Below, one piece after another: positions 30,581 to 40,192 of a stretch of DNA of 64,000 nt. The first letter of the stretch is position 1. Each line of letters begins with the position of its first letter. A program made the translations under genes and the position numbers. Under the pieces are notes generated by a model. That model saw only the letters and a program-made list of their open reading frames with translations. It was not told the origin of the DNA and made no database searches. The stretch lies in NCBI RefSeq assembly GCF_000332475.2, contig NZ_AOGX02000008.1:1-64000 (forward strand), read 5' to 3'. This DNA is from Leptospira yanagawae serovar Saopaulo str. Sao Paulo = ATCC 700523 (GTDB lineage Bacteria; Spirochaetota; Leptospiria; Leptospirales; Leptospiraceae).

Positions 30581-31199
30581 AAGGGAATCCACTCTTACAC
30601 AGAAAGAAAAACTCTTTCTCATCACCAAGTTTGTAGAGGACCATCCCGAAGCCGAAATCCAAGATTTTTATAAATGGTTGTACTATGGTGAGTTTGGAAT
30701 GGAAGAATCCACTCTCATCATGACAGGGAAACTATCGATCCCCGAACTCCATTTAGTTCTTGGAGAAATCAAAAAAGAAGAAGAACAAAATATCGAATCC
30801 GAATTTGTTTGGGAACCAGTGGGACTTGCTGCGAGGTATGTCAAAGTGTATCTCACGAAATACTTCCACATGGATTGCCCCGTGAAACGGATTGTGAATT
30901 TACTAGAACGTTCTCCAGCGTTTCGCGGAGCAAGGATGAGTTTCAAACTGGATTGGAATTTATTAAAAGAAACAGTTTTGGAACTGAGACCAGAACTTAC
31001 ACGTCGCGATTTTATCAACTTTGAAGAAAGGATCAATTTCCACCAATTGCCTGCACTACCACATACGGAAAGTTATGTGGAAAAAAATCCCTTTGCCTAC
31101 CGAGTGGTTTCCCAAAAATTATTTTTTGATTATTTTCCTGAATTTGAAGACAATTCTGTTTTTCACCCTTTTTCAGGGAATGAATCCATCATCGGATAA
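30570..31199 (+). CDS. Hypothetical protein downstream of plsY
   Basis: I do not recognise this 209-residue protein. It has no signal peptide or membrane helix. It is rich in charged helices (YKWLYYGEFGMEES, IPELHLVLGEIKKEEEQN) and ends with an aromatic-rich segment. It looks like a soluble all-alpha protein. It begins 11 bases inside plsY, so it belongs to the same operon, and its last 37 bases overlap the convergent MptE-like gene. Conservation of that overlap in relatives would show whether it is a true lineage-specific gene. Confidence 0.72.
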   Translation: MQNERESTLTQKEKLFLITKFVEDHPEAEIQDFYKWLYYGEFGMEESTLIMTGKLSIPELHLVLGEIKKEEEQNIESEFVWEPVGLAARYVKVYLTKYFHMDCPVKRIVNLLERSPAFRGARMSFKLDWNLLKETVLELRPELTRRDFINFEERINFHQLPALPHTESYVEKNPFAYRVVSQKLFFDYFPEFEDNSVFHPFSGNESIIG

Positions 31200-33085
31200 A
31201 GGCTACGTTTTAAATAACGGATTTCCTTTCGGATGGATTGTAACATGATTTGGTTTTTTCGTTTTATGTCTAAATCCTTATGGCGTAATAAATAAATTTC
31301 AGTTTTTCTGATAAGCCTTCGTAAATACGATTCACTTTGCATCCAAAGCCAAATCTCTGAATCTTGGAAAGACGGAGAATTTGATTCCGAGGCGTTGGAT
31401 CCCTCTAAATTCCCTTCAAATTCATTCAATTTTGAATCGATAAAACCCAAATCTGTTTTGATTTTTTGGAACAATCGTTCGCTCCCGTTTCGGATGAGAA
31501 AACCCAACTCTTCCCCTTTCCCAATTTCTATATTTCCCTTTTGTTTCGTTCCTTTGATTTGATTTTTGTGTTTCGTTGACCAAATGGATAACTCTCGCCA
31601 AGGATAGTTGTGGTTGGGAACCGAGTTTAACTTCTCTTTGGCGGCAGTTGGTGATAGGGAAGGGATGCCATTGATTTCGGCCCCATCTTCGTTCACATTC
31701 CAAAGAGACATTTCTTTCACACTCGTCGCTGACTCTTCAAACCAGTGCCTATACAAATCGAGTACATAGTCGGTTAATACTGTTTTGCCATTTGCAGATG
31801 GAACAAACCGAGTTTCCCGTTTGCGAATGATCACTTCATTTGTGCGTTCCAGGCTATTCTTTCGGTTCACTTGGGTTAACCATTTTTCATTGTGATGGGT
31901 CCCTGTGGAATGGATTTCCCTCCCAGAATAGGCTAAGTCTTGGCCTAGGAAATAAACCGTTCCAAAACCCATAAACCGTAACATATCAAAAGCGGTGGTT
32001 GCAACAGACCCACCAGATTGGATGTCACCGACTTCCGTAAATACTGGTTCGGCGAGTTCTCCTCCAGCGGTCACTTCCCGAACGAGTGAGCCTTCCGCAT
32101 CCACTTGGTATTTGGCTGTGACGGAATGCACAACAGTTTGGAACATGGGTTCACGAAGAAGTGTAGGGGAGCTAACAAGGTCTGCAAAGAGTGGGATTTC
32201 TTCTAAGGACTCACCCATAAAATGAAAAAAGGAATTGGTTTGGGCATCCAGAGTCACCACACCATCCGCTCTGATCCCTGCTTTGATGAGAACCTTTAAA
32301 GAAGTATCACAAGAAAAAACAAAAACCTTATCGCGAACCTCCTGTAACCAAGGAAGGTTTTTTCGTAAACTTGGACCAGCTGACACCAGTACGGCGGTAA
32401 GTCCTTGGAATTTGTCCCGTAACAAAGAAATGGGGATCTTTTCGGGTGGTTTTTTTTCCGCATGGACTAAGTTATAAATACTATTTTTAATCCATAACCT
32501 TTCAAATTCAAATTTGGTGAGTAAGTCACTCATTTTAGCTGAAAATACGTTTTGTGTTTTTTCTTCTAATTCTTTGTAGATCGGGTTTCTATTTGTATCT
32601 GTTGGATTCCGTATGACCTTTAGGCCACTCACCCGTTCGATGGGAAGTGATTCGAGGTAGTTAAAAAATAAAGGATAAAACATTTCACCGCTAAAGAGAT
32701 GGCGGCCTGGAACTTTTAAAATGGGTTTTAAAAACTGATCCCACATAACAGGAATTAGTGTTTCGTCTTCTCCGATAAGGATAAGGATTTGTCCAGGAGC
32801 CAATGCCTCACTCACAAGTGAAATCAAATGAGGATTCCCAAGTCCGAGTAGGATCACAACATCAGTAGGCTTCAAAGAATAGGAATCGACAAGTCGTGTC
32901 GCTTGTGTTAGGGGAGAGAAGGAAGAAGAGAGAGGGTTCCCATCTAATGAGACATAATACTCCCCGGTTTTCTTTGCCGGTAGCAGCTCCCAATGATTTT
33001 CAGAAGAGAAGTTTTTGAAATAATTTTGTAAGTAGGGCTTCCGTTCAAAAATTTCACTGGAAATCGGATCGATCATTTGGGACAT
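31163..33085 (-). CDS. MptE-like DUF115 protein (motility accessory factor type)
   Basis: The 640-residue protein contains a DUF115/MptE-like domain. LTAVLVSAGPSLRKNLPWLQ, FVFSCDTSLKVLIKAGIRADGVVTLD (about residues 230-290) and VATTAFDMLRFMGFGTVYFLGQDLAYSGREIHSTG form its core. Proteins with this domain include Maf glycosyltransferases that put nonulosonic acids on flagellins, and pterin pyrophosphokinases. The long flanking parts favour the Maf type. Leptospira flagella are periplasmic, so glycosylation of another polymer is equally possible. No signal peptide is present. It diverges from smc by 78 bases. Confidence 0.75.
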   Translation of the reverse strand: MSQMIDPISSEIFERKPYLQNYFKNFSSENHWELLPAKKTGEYYVSLDGNPLSSSFSPLTQATRLVDSYSLKPTDVVILLGLGNPHLISLVSEALAPGQILILIGEDETLIPVMWDQFLKPILKVPGRHLFSGEMFYPLFFNYLESLPIERVSGLKVIRNPTDTNRNPIYKELEEKTQNVFSAKMSDLLTKFEFERLWIKNSIYNLVHAEKKPPEKIPISLLRDKFQGLTAVLVSAGPSLRKNLPWLQEVRDKVFVFSCDTSLKVLIKAGIRADGVVTLDAQTNSFFHFMGESLEEIPLFADLVSSPTLLREPMFQTVVHSVTAKYQVDAEGSLVREVTAGGELAEPVFTEVGDIQSGGSVATTAFDMLRFMGFGTVYFLGQDLAYSGREIHSTGTHHNEKWLTQVNRKNSLERTNEVIIRKRETRFVPSANGKTVLTDYVLDLYRHWFEESATSVKEMSLWNVNEDGAEINGIPSLSPTAAKEKLNSVPNHNYPWRELSIWSTKHKNQIKGTKQKGNIEIGKGEELGFLIRNGSERLFQKIKTDLGFIDSKLNEFEGNLEGSNASESNSPSFQDSEIWLWMQSESYLRRLIRKTEIYLLRHKDLDIKRKNQIMLQSIRKEIRYLKRSLYPMMDSFPEKG

Positions 33086-33163
33086 AATACTATCTAAGGT
33101 TTTTTCTTATGTCTCTCAAGGACTGTCAACTGGGAAACAGGGAAATCAAACGGCAAAACAGAT

Positions 33164-35947
33164 ATGCATTTAAAAAGCCTAAACATTGTTGGATTCAAAA
33201 CATTTGCAGATGAGACTGAGATCAATTTTGATCCAGGATTTACTGCAGTCGTAGGACCTAATGGTTCCGGAAAATCAAATATTGTCGATTCCGTAAAATG
33301 GGTTTTTGGTGAAAAAAGTGCCAAGGGACTCCGTGGGGAAAAGATGGACGATGTCATTTTCCATGGAACAGAGAGTAGGCGAGCCGCTGGATTTTCGGAA
33401 GTATCCATTTTATTTGATAATGATGACCGTTTTTTTAATATTGATTACCCTTCTGTTAAAATCACTCGTAGACTTTACCCTGATGGCGAAAATGAATACT
33501 ATTTAAATGACATCCGTACCACAAGAAAGGACATCGAAAAAACCTTACTCGATACAGGGATTGGTAAATCCAGTTATAGCATTTTGGAACAAGGACGAGT
33601 GGACCAAATTCTCAATTCCAAACCAGAAGAAAGAAGGGCCATCTTTGAAGAAGCAGCCGGAGTCAGTCGCTTCAAACTCGACCGCAAAGAAGCCACCAAA
33701 AAACTAGAAGACACAAACCAAAACCTACTGCGTATCCATGACATCATGAGTTCCATGCAAAAGGATTTGGAAGTCAAAGAAAAACAATCCGAAAAAGCAG
33801 AACAATACTTCAAGCTCAAATCAGACTTAGATGAATCGGATAAAAACTTACGTTACCTTAAGTTAAGAGACTTTAAACGTAGGATGAAAAAATCGGATGA
33901 AGAACTACTCGAGATCCGGGAAAAAAACAAATCCATTTTATCTCTCATCCAAAACGAAACCAATTTGATTTCGGAAAAAGAAACCACAAAGGAAGCAAAA
34001 GAAAGAGAGATTGCAGAGATTGATAAAAAACTATTTGATCATCTTTCCAAAAGCCAAATCCAAAAAGAAAAAATCGCAAAAAACAAAACCTTTATCCAAG
34101 AATATGAGTTACGCATAGGAGAAATCCTTTCTTCCTTAGAATTGGAAAACCAAGCCACAATCAAACTCGAAGTGGAAAAAAAAGCAATCGAACTTGAAAA
34201 CGAACGCCAAAGGGAAATCCAAACCACCCTCCAAGACGAAATCACAGAATTAGAATCCAAACGTGTTTCCTTGGAACTATCCATCAAAGAAGAAGAGAAA
34301 TCCATTGAGGAAAAAGAAGTTCGCATCGGGGAAAATGAAAAACGCCATATCACCCTTCGTGAAAAACAAAAAACAGTCATCCTAGAACTCATCCAAGAGT
34401 TGGAGAATAAAAAAAGAGAATCCAAAGAAGGAGAAGAACTCCGAAACCAAAATAAAAATGAACTCGTTTCCCTGGCAGAAGGGTTTCAAATCAAGTTACA
34501 ATCTGCACTTTCTTCATTAGAAAATTCCAAACTGATGGAAACAAAAGAGTCATTGAAAGAAATCCGAATGGATTTGTATTCAGAAAAACTCATCGCGTTT
34601 TTGAAAAAGGAAGATGACTTTCGCAACTTACTCTTTGATAAAGATGGAATTTTATCTAAAAAGGAATCCATCGACCAAGAAATTGAGGACATCATCCTAG
34701 AAAACGAAAACCTAACTCGTGGGATTCGGGACAACCAAAGTAATATCATCCTCCACAGAAACCACTGGGAAGAAACTCGAACGCATATCGTTGAATTAGA
34801 GAAAAAACTCCTCGAATCCAATTCTCGATTGGAAAACCAACAAAAAGAAATTGGAGTATTAGAAGAACGAATTGGTGAGATCCAATTGCGTATCAATGGT
34901 GCCAAAGAACAAGAAGCAGTCATTCGTGAGAAAAAAGAAACTTTGGAAAAAGAAGTAGAGGTTCTTGAAAAGGAAATTGAAGAAGCCTACCAAGAGTTCC
35001 TTTCCATGAGTCGCATTTTGGAATCAGAAAAAGAAACCTTACAAACTTTGGTGGAGGAAATTTCGGGAATCAAATCGAATATTTCTAAAAACCAAGAAGT
35101 GTTCCAAAACCTTTTGCCTTTACTTTCTGAAAAAGAAAGAACCAGTTCCGCTCTGAAAGTACAAATCGATTCCCTTGTGGAGGAGTTGTACAATGATTAT
35201 TCCTTAACCGATTCAGAACTCGAAACAGAACGTGGGGGACTAGAACTCGACCAAAAGGCGGAAGAAAGACGATTACGTTCTGCAAAGTCGGAAATCCAAC
35301 TCCTTGGGTCCATCAATCCGCTTGCGATTGAAGAGTATCGCAATATCAAAGAAATTTACGAACACAACCAAAAACAAAAACAAGACATCGAAAGTTCTAA
35401 AAAGGATATCGAAGAAGTTTTAAAACGAATCAATGAAGAGTCAGAAAAACTTTTTCAAATGACCTTTGAAAAAATCAAAGAAAACTTCCAGGAAACCTTT
35501 TCTACCTTATTCAATGGAGGGCGAGCCACCCTGGAATTGACTGAAAAAGAGGACTCATTGAACTCGGGTGTGGAAATTATGGCGGAACCTCCCGGCAAAC
35601 ATGTTCAAAACTTACGTTTGTTATCTGGTGGGGAGAAGTCACTCACGGCGATCGCACTTCTCTTTGCAATTTACATGGTGAAACCAAGTCCATTTTGTTT
35701 CTTGGATGAGATTGATGCGGCCCTCGATGAGGCAAACAAACTCCGTTTTTGCCAAATCCTTGACAGGTTCAAAGACAAAACTCAGTTCATTGTTGTCTCA
35801 CATGCACAGTCAACCATTTCAAGAGCAAACGCGATCTTTGGGGTTACGAATGAGGAACCAGGGATATCGAAAATCCTTTCTTTACGACTGGATGAAGCCA
35901 AGTCTTTCTCCAAACAAATCTCTCAGAAAACAGGAACGGAAAATTAA
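33164..35947 (+). CDS. smc: Chromosome segregation protein SMC (short form)
   Basis: SMC is the condensin ATPase that organises and separates chromosomes. The head is classical: [20 protein letters not shown] near residue 30, then the ABC signature [17 protein letters not shown] near 820 and [15 protein letters not shown] near 848. Between them run about 600 residues of Glu/Lys-rich coiled coil. The protein has 927 residues instead of the usual 1150-1200, and I find no hinge domain with its glycine motifs. The middle (about residues 430-490) is only a short, less regular helical stretch. ATG 33164 follows the divergent MptE-like gene. Confidence 0.92.
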   Translation: MHLKSLNIVGFKTFADETEINFDPGFTAVVGPNGSGKSNIVDSVKWVFGEKSAKGLRGEKMDDVIFHGTESRRAAGFSEVSILFDNDDRFFNIDYPSVKITRRLYPDGENEYYLNDIRTTRKDIEKTLLDTGIGKSSYSILEQGRVDQILNSKPEERRAIFEEAAGVSRFKLDRKEATKKLEDTNQNLLRIHDIMSSMQKDLEVKEKQSEKAEQYFKLKSDLDESDKNLRYLKLRDFKRRMKKSDEELLEIREKNKSILSLIQNETNLISEKETTKEAKEREIAEIDKKLFDHLSKSQIQKEKIAKNKTFIQEYELRIGEILSSLELENQATIKLEVEKKAIELENERQREIQTTLQDEITELESKRVSLELSIKEEEKSIEEKEVRIGENEKRHITLREKQKTVILELIQELENKKRESKEGEELRNQNKNELVSLAEGFQIKLQSALSSLENSKLMETKESLKEIRMDLYSEKLIAFLKKEDDFRNLLFDKDGILSKKESIDQEIEDIILENENLTRGIRDNQSNIILHRNHWEETRTHIVELEKKLLESNSRLENQQKEIGVLEERIGEIQLRINGAKEQEAVIREKKETLEKEVEVLEKEIEEAYQEFLSMSRILESEKETLQTLVEEISGIKSNISKNQEVFQNLLPLLSEKERTSSALKVQIDSLVEELYNDYSLTDSELETERGGLELDQKAEERRLRSAKSEIQLLGSINPLAIEEYRNIKEIYEHNQKQKQDIESSKKDIEEVLKRINEESEKLFQMTFEKIKENFQETFSTLFNGGRATLELTEKEDSLNSGVEIMAEPPGKHVQNLRLLSGGEKSLTAIALLFAIYMVKPSPFCFLDEIDAALDEANKLRFCQILDRFKDKTQFIVVSHAQSTISRANAIFGVTNEEPGISKILSLRLDEAKSFSKQISQKTGTEN

Positions 35948-35974
35948 GTCCATCGATTCCTAAAAAACGGAAAC

Positions 35975-35997
35975 AAGGGAAAGGGAATTCCTTTCCC
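35975..35997. other. Nine-base-pair hairpin just after smc
   Basis: AGGGAAAGG / CCTTTCCCT with loop GAATT, 28 bases after the smc stop and 17 bases before the true terminator. No T run follows, so it is not itself a rho-independent terminator; it could stabilise the mRNA 3' end. Confidence 0.75.
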
Positions 35998-36013
35998 TAA
36001 ATCCCAAAGGCAT

Positions 36014-36045
36014 AAAAAAACCTAAGACGTTTGTCTTAGGTTTTT
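36014..36045. terminator. Bidirectional rho-independent terminator
   Basis: Stem CCTAAGAC / GTCTTAGG with loop GTTT, flanked by seven A (36014-36020) and five T (36041-36045), so it works on both strands. It separates smc (forward) from the reverse Cys-rich protein gene, which ends at 36084. Confidence 0.9.
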
Positions 36046-36083
36046 CATTTTGAATCTGTTGATCAGAACTTGGATCGGATGTC

Positions 36084-36374
36084 TTATTTGTTAGCTTGCA
36101 TTTCTCGAACAATGCAAGTGGAGAATGCCTTACAAGAATCGCCGCTTGTCAAACAACCAGAGATTTTATTGTAATACTTTGGACGGTTGCAATTGAACTC
36201 ACATCCCTTGCGGAGTGTGTTCTTTTGTTCTTCCGATGCATTTGGATTCACTTGAACCGTGCAATTGTAAAACTTATCGCAAGCTTCTTTACACTTAGGA
36301 AAATCTGCTGCTTGGATGGATCCAGTGAATAACACTAGAACCAGGATGGAAAACAATCGGTTTGTATGTTTCAT
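36084..36374 (-). CDS. Small secreted Cys-rich protein
   Basis: The 96-residue protein has a signal peptide (MKHTNRLFSILVLVLFTGSIQA) and a mature part of about 74 residues with eight cysteines: 28, 32, 38, 58, 62, 74, 81 and 87. These occur in CxxxC-type pairs. The spacing suggests a disulfide-bonded helical hairpin protein exported to the periplasm or outside. No cysteine follows a lipobox, so it is not a lipoprotein. AGAGGA lies six bases before the ATG. It lies only 19 bases after the 3' end of tRNA-Met on the same strand and is probably co-transcribed with it. Confidence 0.8.
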   Translation of the reverse strand: MKHTNRLFSILVLVLFTGSIQAADFPKCKEACDKFYNCTVQVNPNASEEQKNTLRKGCEFNCNRPKYYNKISGCLTSGDSCKAFSTCIVREMQANK

Positions 36375-36393
36375 ACCTTGTCCTCTCGATCTT

Positions 36394-36470
36394 TGGTAGC
36401 GAAGACGGGAGTCGAACCCGTGACCTCAGGGTTATGAATCCTGTGCTCTAACCATCTGAGCTACCTCGCC
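36394..36470 (-). tRNA. tRNA-Met(CAU), elongator type
   Basis: On the reverse strand the 77-base gene starts GGCGAGG and ends with an encoded CCA at 36394-36396. The D-arm AGCTCAGATGGTTAGAGC and T-arm GGGTTCGACTCCC are canonical. The anticodon loop TTCATAA gives CAU. The acceptor stem has G1-U72, and pair 31-39 is A-C. The lack of a C1-A72 mismatch and of three GC pairs in the anticodon stem argues against the initiator. The CAU anticodon could also be the tRNA-Ile whose C34 becomes lysidine; this I cannot exclude. Confidence 0.9.
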
Positions 36471-36493
36471 CTATAACCTTAGATCGTTTGGTA

Positions 36494-36511
36494 GAACTAA
36501 AACTTTAGTTC
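36494..36511. other. 18-base palindrome upstream of tRNA-Met
   Basis: GAACTAAA-AC-TTTAGTTC is a perfect inverted repeat 24 bases upstream of the tRNA on its reverse-strand side and 38 bases beyond the glnA terminator. It could be an operator in the tRNA/Cys-rich gene promoter or a weak hairpin; no T run follows. Confidence 0.55.
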
Positions 36512-36548
36512 TTTCTGTCATTTTTTGAATGGTTGGGGAATGGTAAAC

Positions 36549-36578
36549 AAAAAAAAGCCCCGACGGTTGCCGGGGCTT
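36549..36578 (-). terminator. Rho-independent terminator of glnA
   Basis: Reverse strand stem AAGCCCCG / CGGGGCTT with an eight-base loop, followed by an eight-T run (A run 36549-36556 on the forward strand). It starts six bases after the glnA stop. Confidence 0.93.
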
Positions 36579-36584
36579 CTTCTC

Positions 36585-38045
36585 TTAGCAAGAGTAAGTA
36601 GTGAGGAATTCGTATGGGTGAGGGCGACCTTCCCATGGCCAAATTTCTGTTTCAAACTTATAGTGTTGGTAAGTTTGTAGGAAGTTTTCTGTAAACACAT
36701 CTCCTTGTTTGAAGATTTCTCTTTGAGCAAGCATCTCTTCCATTGCTTCACGGAGTGTGTGAGGCATTTGGCGGATTCCTTTTTCACGGATTTCATCCAA
36801 TGAAAGTTCAAATAAATCTTCTTCACGTGCAGGACCTGGATCAATTTTCTCAGAAACTCCAGCCAAACCAGCCATAAGAAGGGAAGCGAAAGCCAAATAT
36901 GGGTTAGCTGTCGAATCTGGGAATCGGAATTCCACACGTTTTGCTTTTTCACCGTTAACAAAAGGAATACGGCAAGAAGCAGAACGGTTTTGTGCAGAGT
37001 ATGCTAAAATGGAAGGTGCTTCAAATCCAGGAATGAGTCGTTTGTAAGAGTTAGTGGATGCATTTGTAAACGCAGCACAAGCTCTTGCATATTTTAATAC
37101 TCCACCAACATAATTGAATGCGAAGTCAGACAGTCCTTGGTATTTGTCTCCAGCAAAAAGGTTTTTTCCACCTTTCCAAAGAGAGATATGAACGTGCATA
37201 CCGTTACCATTATCACCAAAAAGTGGTTTTGGCATAAAGGTAGCAGTTTTTCCGTGTTTGTGCGCTACCATCTTTACGATGTATTTCAATTTTTGAACGT
37301 TATCAGCAGCTTCAATGAGAGTTCCGAATTTGACTCCGATTTCCCCTTGCGCTTGGGCAACTTCGTGGTGGACCACAAATGTTTCCATTCCGATCGCTTC
37401 CAAAGTTTTAACAAACTCAGCACGTAAGTCAACTTGTGAATCAATCGGTGCTACTGGGAAGTAACCACCTTTTGTTCCAGGACGGTGACCAGAGTTGAAG
37501 TTGATTTTACCTGTGTTATTGGAACCTGGGATTTCAGAGTGTGTGTTCCAGGTCCCTTCGTTTGAATCCAATTCATAGTATTGGCAGTTGATTTCATCAC
37601 GAACTTTTAAACTATCAAAAACGAAAAATTCATTTTCTGGACCAAAGTATGCAGTGTCTGCAATCCCTGATTTGTTCATGAATTCTAATGCTTTTTTTGC
37701 AATGGATCTAGGGCATTTATCATAGTATTGGTTTTTATAGATGTCCCAAACGTCACAAAACATAACAAGTGTTTTGTCAGCAGTGAACGGATCTAAAAAT
37801 GCCGTAGAAATTTCTGGATGTAATTGCATATCGGAAGCATTGATTGGCTGCCAACGAGCAATCGAAGATCCATCAAAAGGAATTCCTTTGAATGTATCTT
37901 CATTTACGGAATTCACATAATACGATACGTGGTGCCACATTCCTTTGATATCCGTAAATCGGAAGTCGTAGAAAAGGACTCCATTTTTTTTGGCATACTC
38001 AACCACTTCCTTTCCGGAAGTAAATTTTGGGGTTGCGAACTGCAT
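36585..38045 (-). CDS. glnA: Glutamine synthetase type I
   Basis: GlnA makes glutamine from glutamate and ammonia. All signatures are present in 486 residues: [37 protein letters not shown] and the ATP-binding [22 protein letters not shown]. At the place of the adenylylated Tyr of type I-beta enzymes (NLYDL) this protein has DLFEL, with Phe412. It therefore should not be controlled by GlnE-type adenylylation. GGAG lies seven bases before ATG 38045. A sigma-54-like promoter sits at 38103-38118, which would tie expression to nitrogen supply. Confidence 0.96.
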   Translation of the reverse strand: MQFATPKFTSGKEVVEYAKKNGVLFYDFRFTDIKGMWHHVSYYVNSVNEDTFKGIPFDGSSIARWQPINASDMQLHPEISTAFLDPFTADKTLVMFCDVWDIYKNQYYDKCPRSIAKKALEFMNKSGIADTAYFGPENEFFVFDSLKVRDEINCQYYELDSNEGTWNTHSEIPGSNNTGKINFNSGHRPGTKGGYFPVAPIDSQVDLRAEFVKTLEAIGMETFVVHHEVAQAQGEIGVKFGTLIEAADNVQKLKYIVKMVAHKHGKTATFMPKPLFGDNGNGMHVHISLWKGGKNLFAGDKYQGLSDFAFNYVGGVLKYARACAAFTNASTNSYKRLIPGFEAPSILAYSAQNRSASCRIPFVNGEKAKRVEFRFPDSTANPYLAFASLLMAGLAGVSEKIDPGPAREEDLFELSLDEIREKGIRQMPHTLREAMEEMLAQREIFKQGDVFTENFLQTYQHYKFETEIWPWEGRPHPYEFLTTYSC

Positions 38046-38102
38046 TTGATTCTCCTTCGTTCAGAGGTCGGTCTGATTGTTGTAATCTGTTACCATTTTA
38101 AA

Positions 38103-38118
38103 TGCAAGATTTATACCA
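38103..38118 (-). promoter_or_regulatory. Sigma-54-like -24/-12 promoter of glnA
   Basis: Reverse strand TGGTATAAATCTTGCA matches the RpoN consensus TGGCACG-N4-TTGCW at the invariant GG and GC with exact spacing. It lies 58 bases before the glnA start, leaving a 5' UTR of about 47 bases. RpoN and enhancer-binding proteins are known in the genus; use of this site is inferred. Confidence 0.6.
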
Positions 38119-38219
38119 AGGCATTTCGACCGAAATATAAGGGTTTCGTGGAGTTTCTAAGCATATTGTTTTGAAAATAGTGCCTCGAGACCATGCGAAA
38201 TGCTAACTAAAAAGGATAA

Positions 38220-38411
38220 ATGCTAAAAAATTGGGCAAATAACACTCAATCTAAGCCGCCGTCAATCCCGAGTATTCTAGAAAATCCCTTTGATTCGGTC
38301 AATGGAATCCGGATTTTTTTTGAACAAATTTGGGAAAAATCTAAATTCATTGTAATTTATGTTTTTTTTGTGGCAATCATCTTGGTCCCAGAAACTGTAG
38401 AAGGAAGATGA
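38220..38411 (+). CDS. Small putative membrane protein coupled to phosphatase gene
   Basis: A 63-residue ORF starts at ATG 38220 behind AAGGA. It ends in an ATGA overlap with the phosphatase gene, the typical layout of translational coupling. The N-terminal 40 residues are polar; the C-terminal part contains one membrane helix (FIVIYVFFVAIILVP). No family is recognised. It could be a leader that sets translation of the phosphatase, or a small membrane partner of it. Confidence 0.5.
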   Translation: MLKNWANNTQSKPPSIPSILENPFDSVNGIRIFFEQIWEKSKFIVIYVFFVAIILVPETVEGR

Positions 38412-40144
38412 GCTCTCGCAAACCAGATTTTGGTCGTTTCCAACACCTAGAGAGTTTCATCCATTTGTCCAAGGATGCCATTTGGTGTTATGAATTGGAT
38501 GTTCCCATGCCCATCTCCCTTTCCACCGAAGAACAAATGGAATACATTTGGAACCATTCGATTGTGAAAGAATGTAATTTGGCTATGGTGAAGTTGTATG
38601 GCTATAGCAAACTGGAAGAGGTCAGTGGAAAGTTTGTAAAAGACATTGTCAGTTTGGAAAGTGTTTACCTCCTTCGCAAGTTTATTGAAAATTCTTATCT
38701 CCTCGAAGATTTTGAATACAAACAACATAACTCAATTTTACCAAAAGTGTTCCTACTCAATACCCATGGTCAAGTGGTTGACGGCCACCTCATCCGCATA
38801 TGGGGACAACAAATTGAAATTTCGAATATCAAAGAGTCGGAGACAAAACTTTCCGGTTTACTTCAGTTTTCCCAAATTGTAACGGAGATCTCCAAGATGT
38901 TTGTGCATACGAAAGCTGAATTTGTATCCGATGCCATACAGTTTGCTTTGGAGGAACTAGGAAAGTATGCAAAGGCAGATCGAATATTTGTCGCAGAAAT
39001 TTCTTCTGATAAACAATTTTTATCAGTGAGCCATGAATCGTTGTCTTTGGGTGTTCCCTCTTTATTTGGAGTGGGGACGAAACTACCCATTGCCAAAATG
39101 AATCCTGAACGATTGGGGGTCCTTGCGGGTGATGGTGTGATTTATATCCCTGATACAACTGCATTACACGACGAACCTTGGCACTTACAACTTTTTAAAT
39201 CGGCCGAAGTTCGATCAATTCTTGTGATTGGATTATGCGATGAAGGGAACCTAATTGGTATCCTTGGTGTGACCACTTACAAAAATTTAGGAAATTGGAC
39301 TGATGAGACCAAACAAATGTTAGGTCTAATTGCTGGCTTTGTTTCACAAGGTTTGGTTCGAGCAAAAAATGAAATCAAACTCATGAAAAAAGAAAAAATC
39401 TTACAAAGGTTTTATTCTGATGTAAAAGAAGACATGGCCCTTGCTAAGATGACCCAAGAAGCTTGGGTTGCAAAGGATTTTGGGGTCATTCCCAATTTAA
39501 AAATTGAATCACGATTTTTACCTTATGATGAAATCGGTGGGGATTTGATATTATACGAAAAACCAAAATCCGATTGTATCGATATTTTTTTTGGAGATAT
39601 CTCAGGTCATGGAATTTCATCAGCCTTGGTTTCAGGCATCGCTGCTGTTTCATTTAAAAAACATTCCTTCCAGGAAGTTTCTCCTGCGGCAATTTTAAAT
39701 GCCATGCACAAGGAATTAAAAACCATTATCTTCAAACACCACATCTCTGCTTGTGTGTTACGAATATTTCCTTTGGAACGTAGGATAGAATTTAGTTTTG
39801 CAGGCCATCCTCCCGTTGTGTTTTGGAATGAAAACAATAGAGTGATGAAATTTGTAAAAGATGAGATGTATCCAATTTTACTCCTCGATGATTGGAATGG
39901 AAAAAACATCGAAAGGAAATTTGAACCAGGTGATCGTCTGTTATTATTTTCCGATGGAATTTATGAATTGGAAGAAGAATCGGGTGGATACATTGGTCTC
40001 GATGTATTTTTACAAGAGCTTTCTGAAATGATTTCTGTTTCCGATGACACAGATAGTCTCATCAAAAAGATGATCGCCAATTGCCTCGTAGAAAAAGATC
40101 GGATCATCCATGATGACATCGCGGTGTTGTTTTTAGAATTTTAA
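38408..40144 (+). CDS. PAS-GAF-SpoIIE PP2C-type serine/threonine phosphatase
   Basis: The 578-residue cytosolic protein has an N-terminal PAS-like sensor (about residues 15-140) and a GAF domain (about 150-310, ending VIGLCDEGNLIGILGVTTY). The C-terminal SpoIIE/RsbU phosphatase (about 340-578) has its metal-binding aspartates in DEIGGDLI, FGDISGHGISSAL, LLFSDGIYEL and HDDIAVLF. Such enzymes dephosphorylate STAS-domain antagonists in partner-switching stress pathways. A STAS protein lies at 20655-21035 but no direct link is shown. It is coupled to the small ORF upstream and convergent with the next gene. Confidence 0.9.
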   Translation: MSSRKPDFGRFQHLESFIHLSKDAIWCYELDVPMPISLSTEEQMEYIWNHSIVKECNLAMVKLYGYSKLEEVSGKFVKDIVSLESVYLLRKFIENSYLLEDFEYKQHNSILPKVFLLNTHGQVVDGHLIRIWGQQIEISNIKESETKLSGLLQFSQIVTEISKMFVHTKAEFVSDAIQFALEELGKYAKADRIFVAEISSDKQFLSVSHESLSLGVPSLFGVGTKLPIAKMNPERLGVLAGDGVIYIPDTTALHDEPWHLQLFKSAEVRSILVIGLCDEGNLIGILGVTTYKNLGNWTDETKQMLGLIAGFVSQGLVRAKNEIKLMKKEKILQRFYSDVKEDMALAKMTQEAWVAKDFGVIPNLKIESRFLPYDEIGGDLILYEKPKSDCIDIFFGDISGHGISSALVSGIAAVSFKKHSFQEVSPAAILNAMHKELKTIIFKHHISACVLRIFPLERRIEFSFAGHPPVVFWNENNRVMKFVKDEMYPILLLDDWNGKNIERKFEPGDRLLLFSDGIYELEEESGGYIGLDVFLQELSEMISVSDDTDSLIKKMIANCLVEKDRIIHDDIAVLFLEF

Positions 40145-40192
40145 TCTGAACATGAATGAAGATCGTAGGACTTTTAGGTGACAACTAAAATG

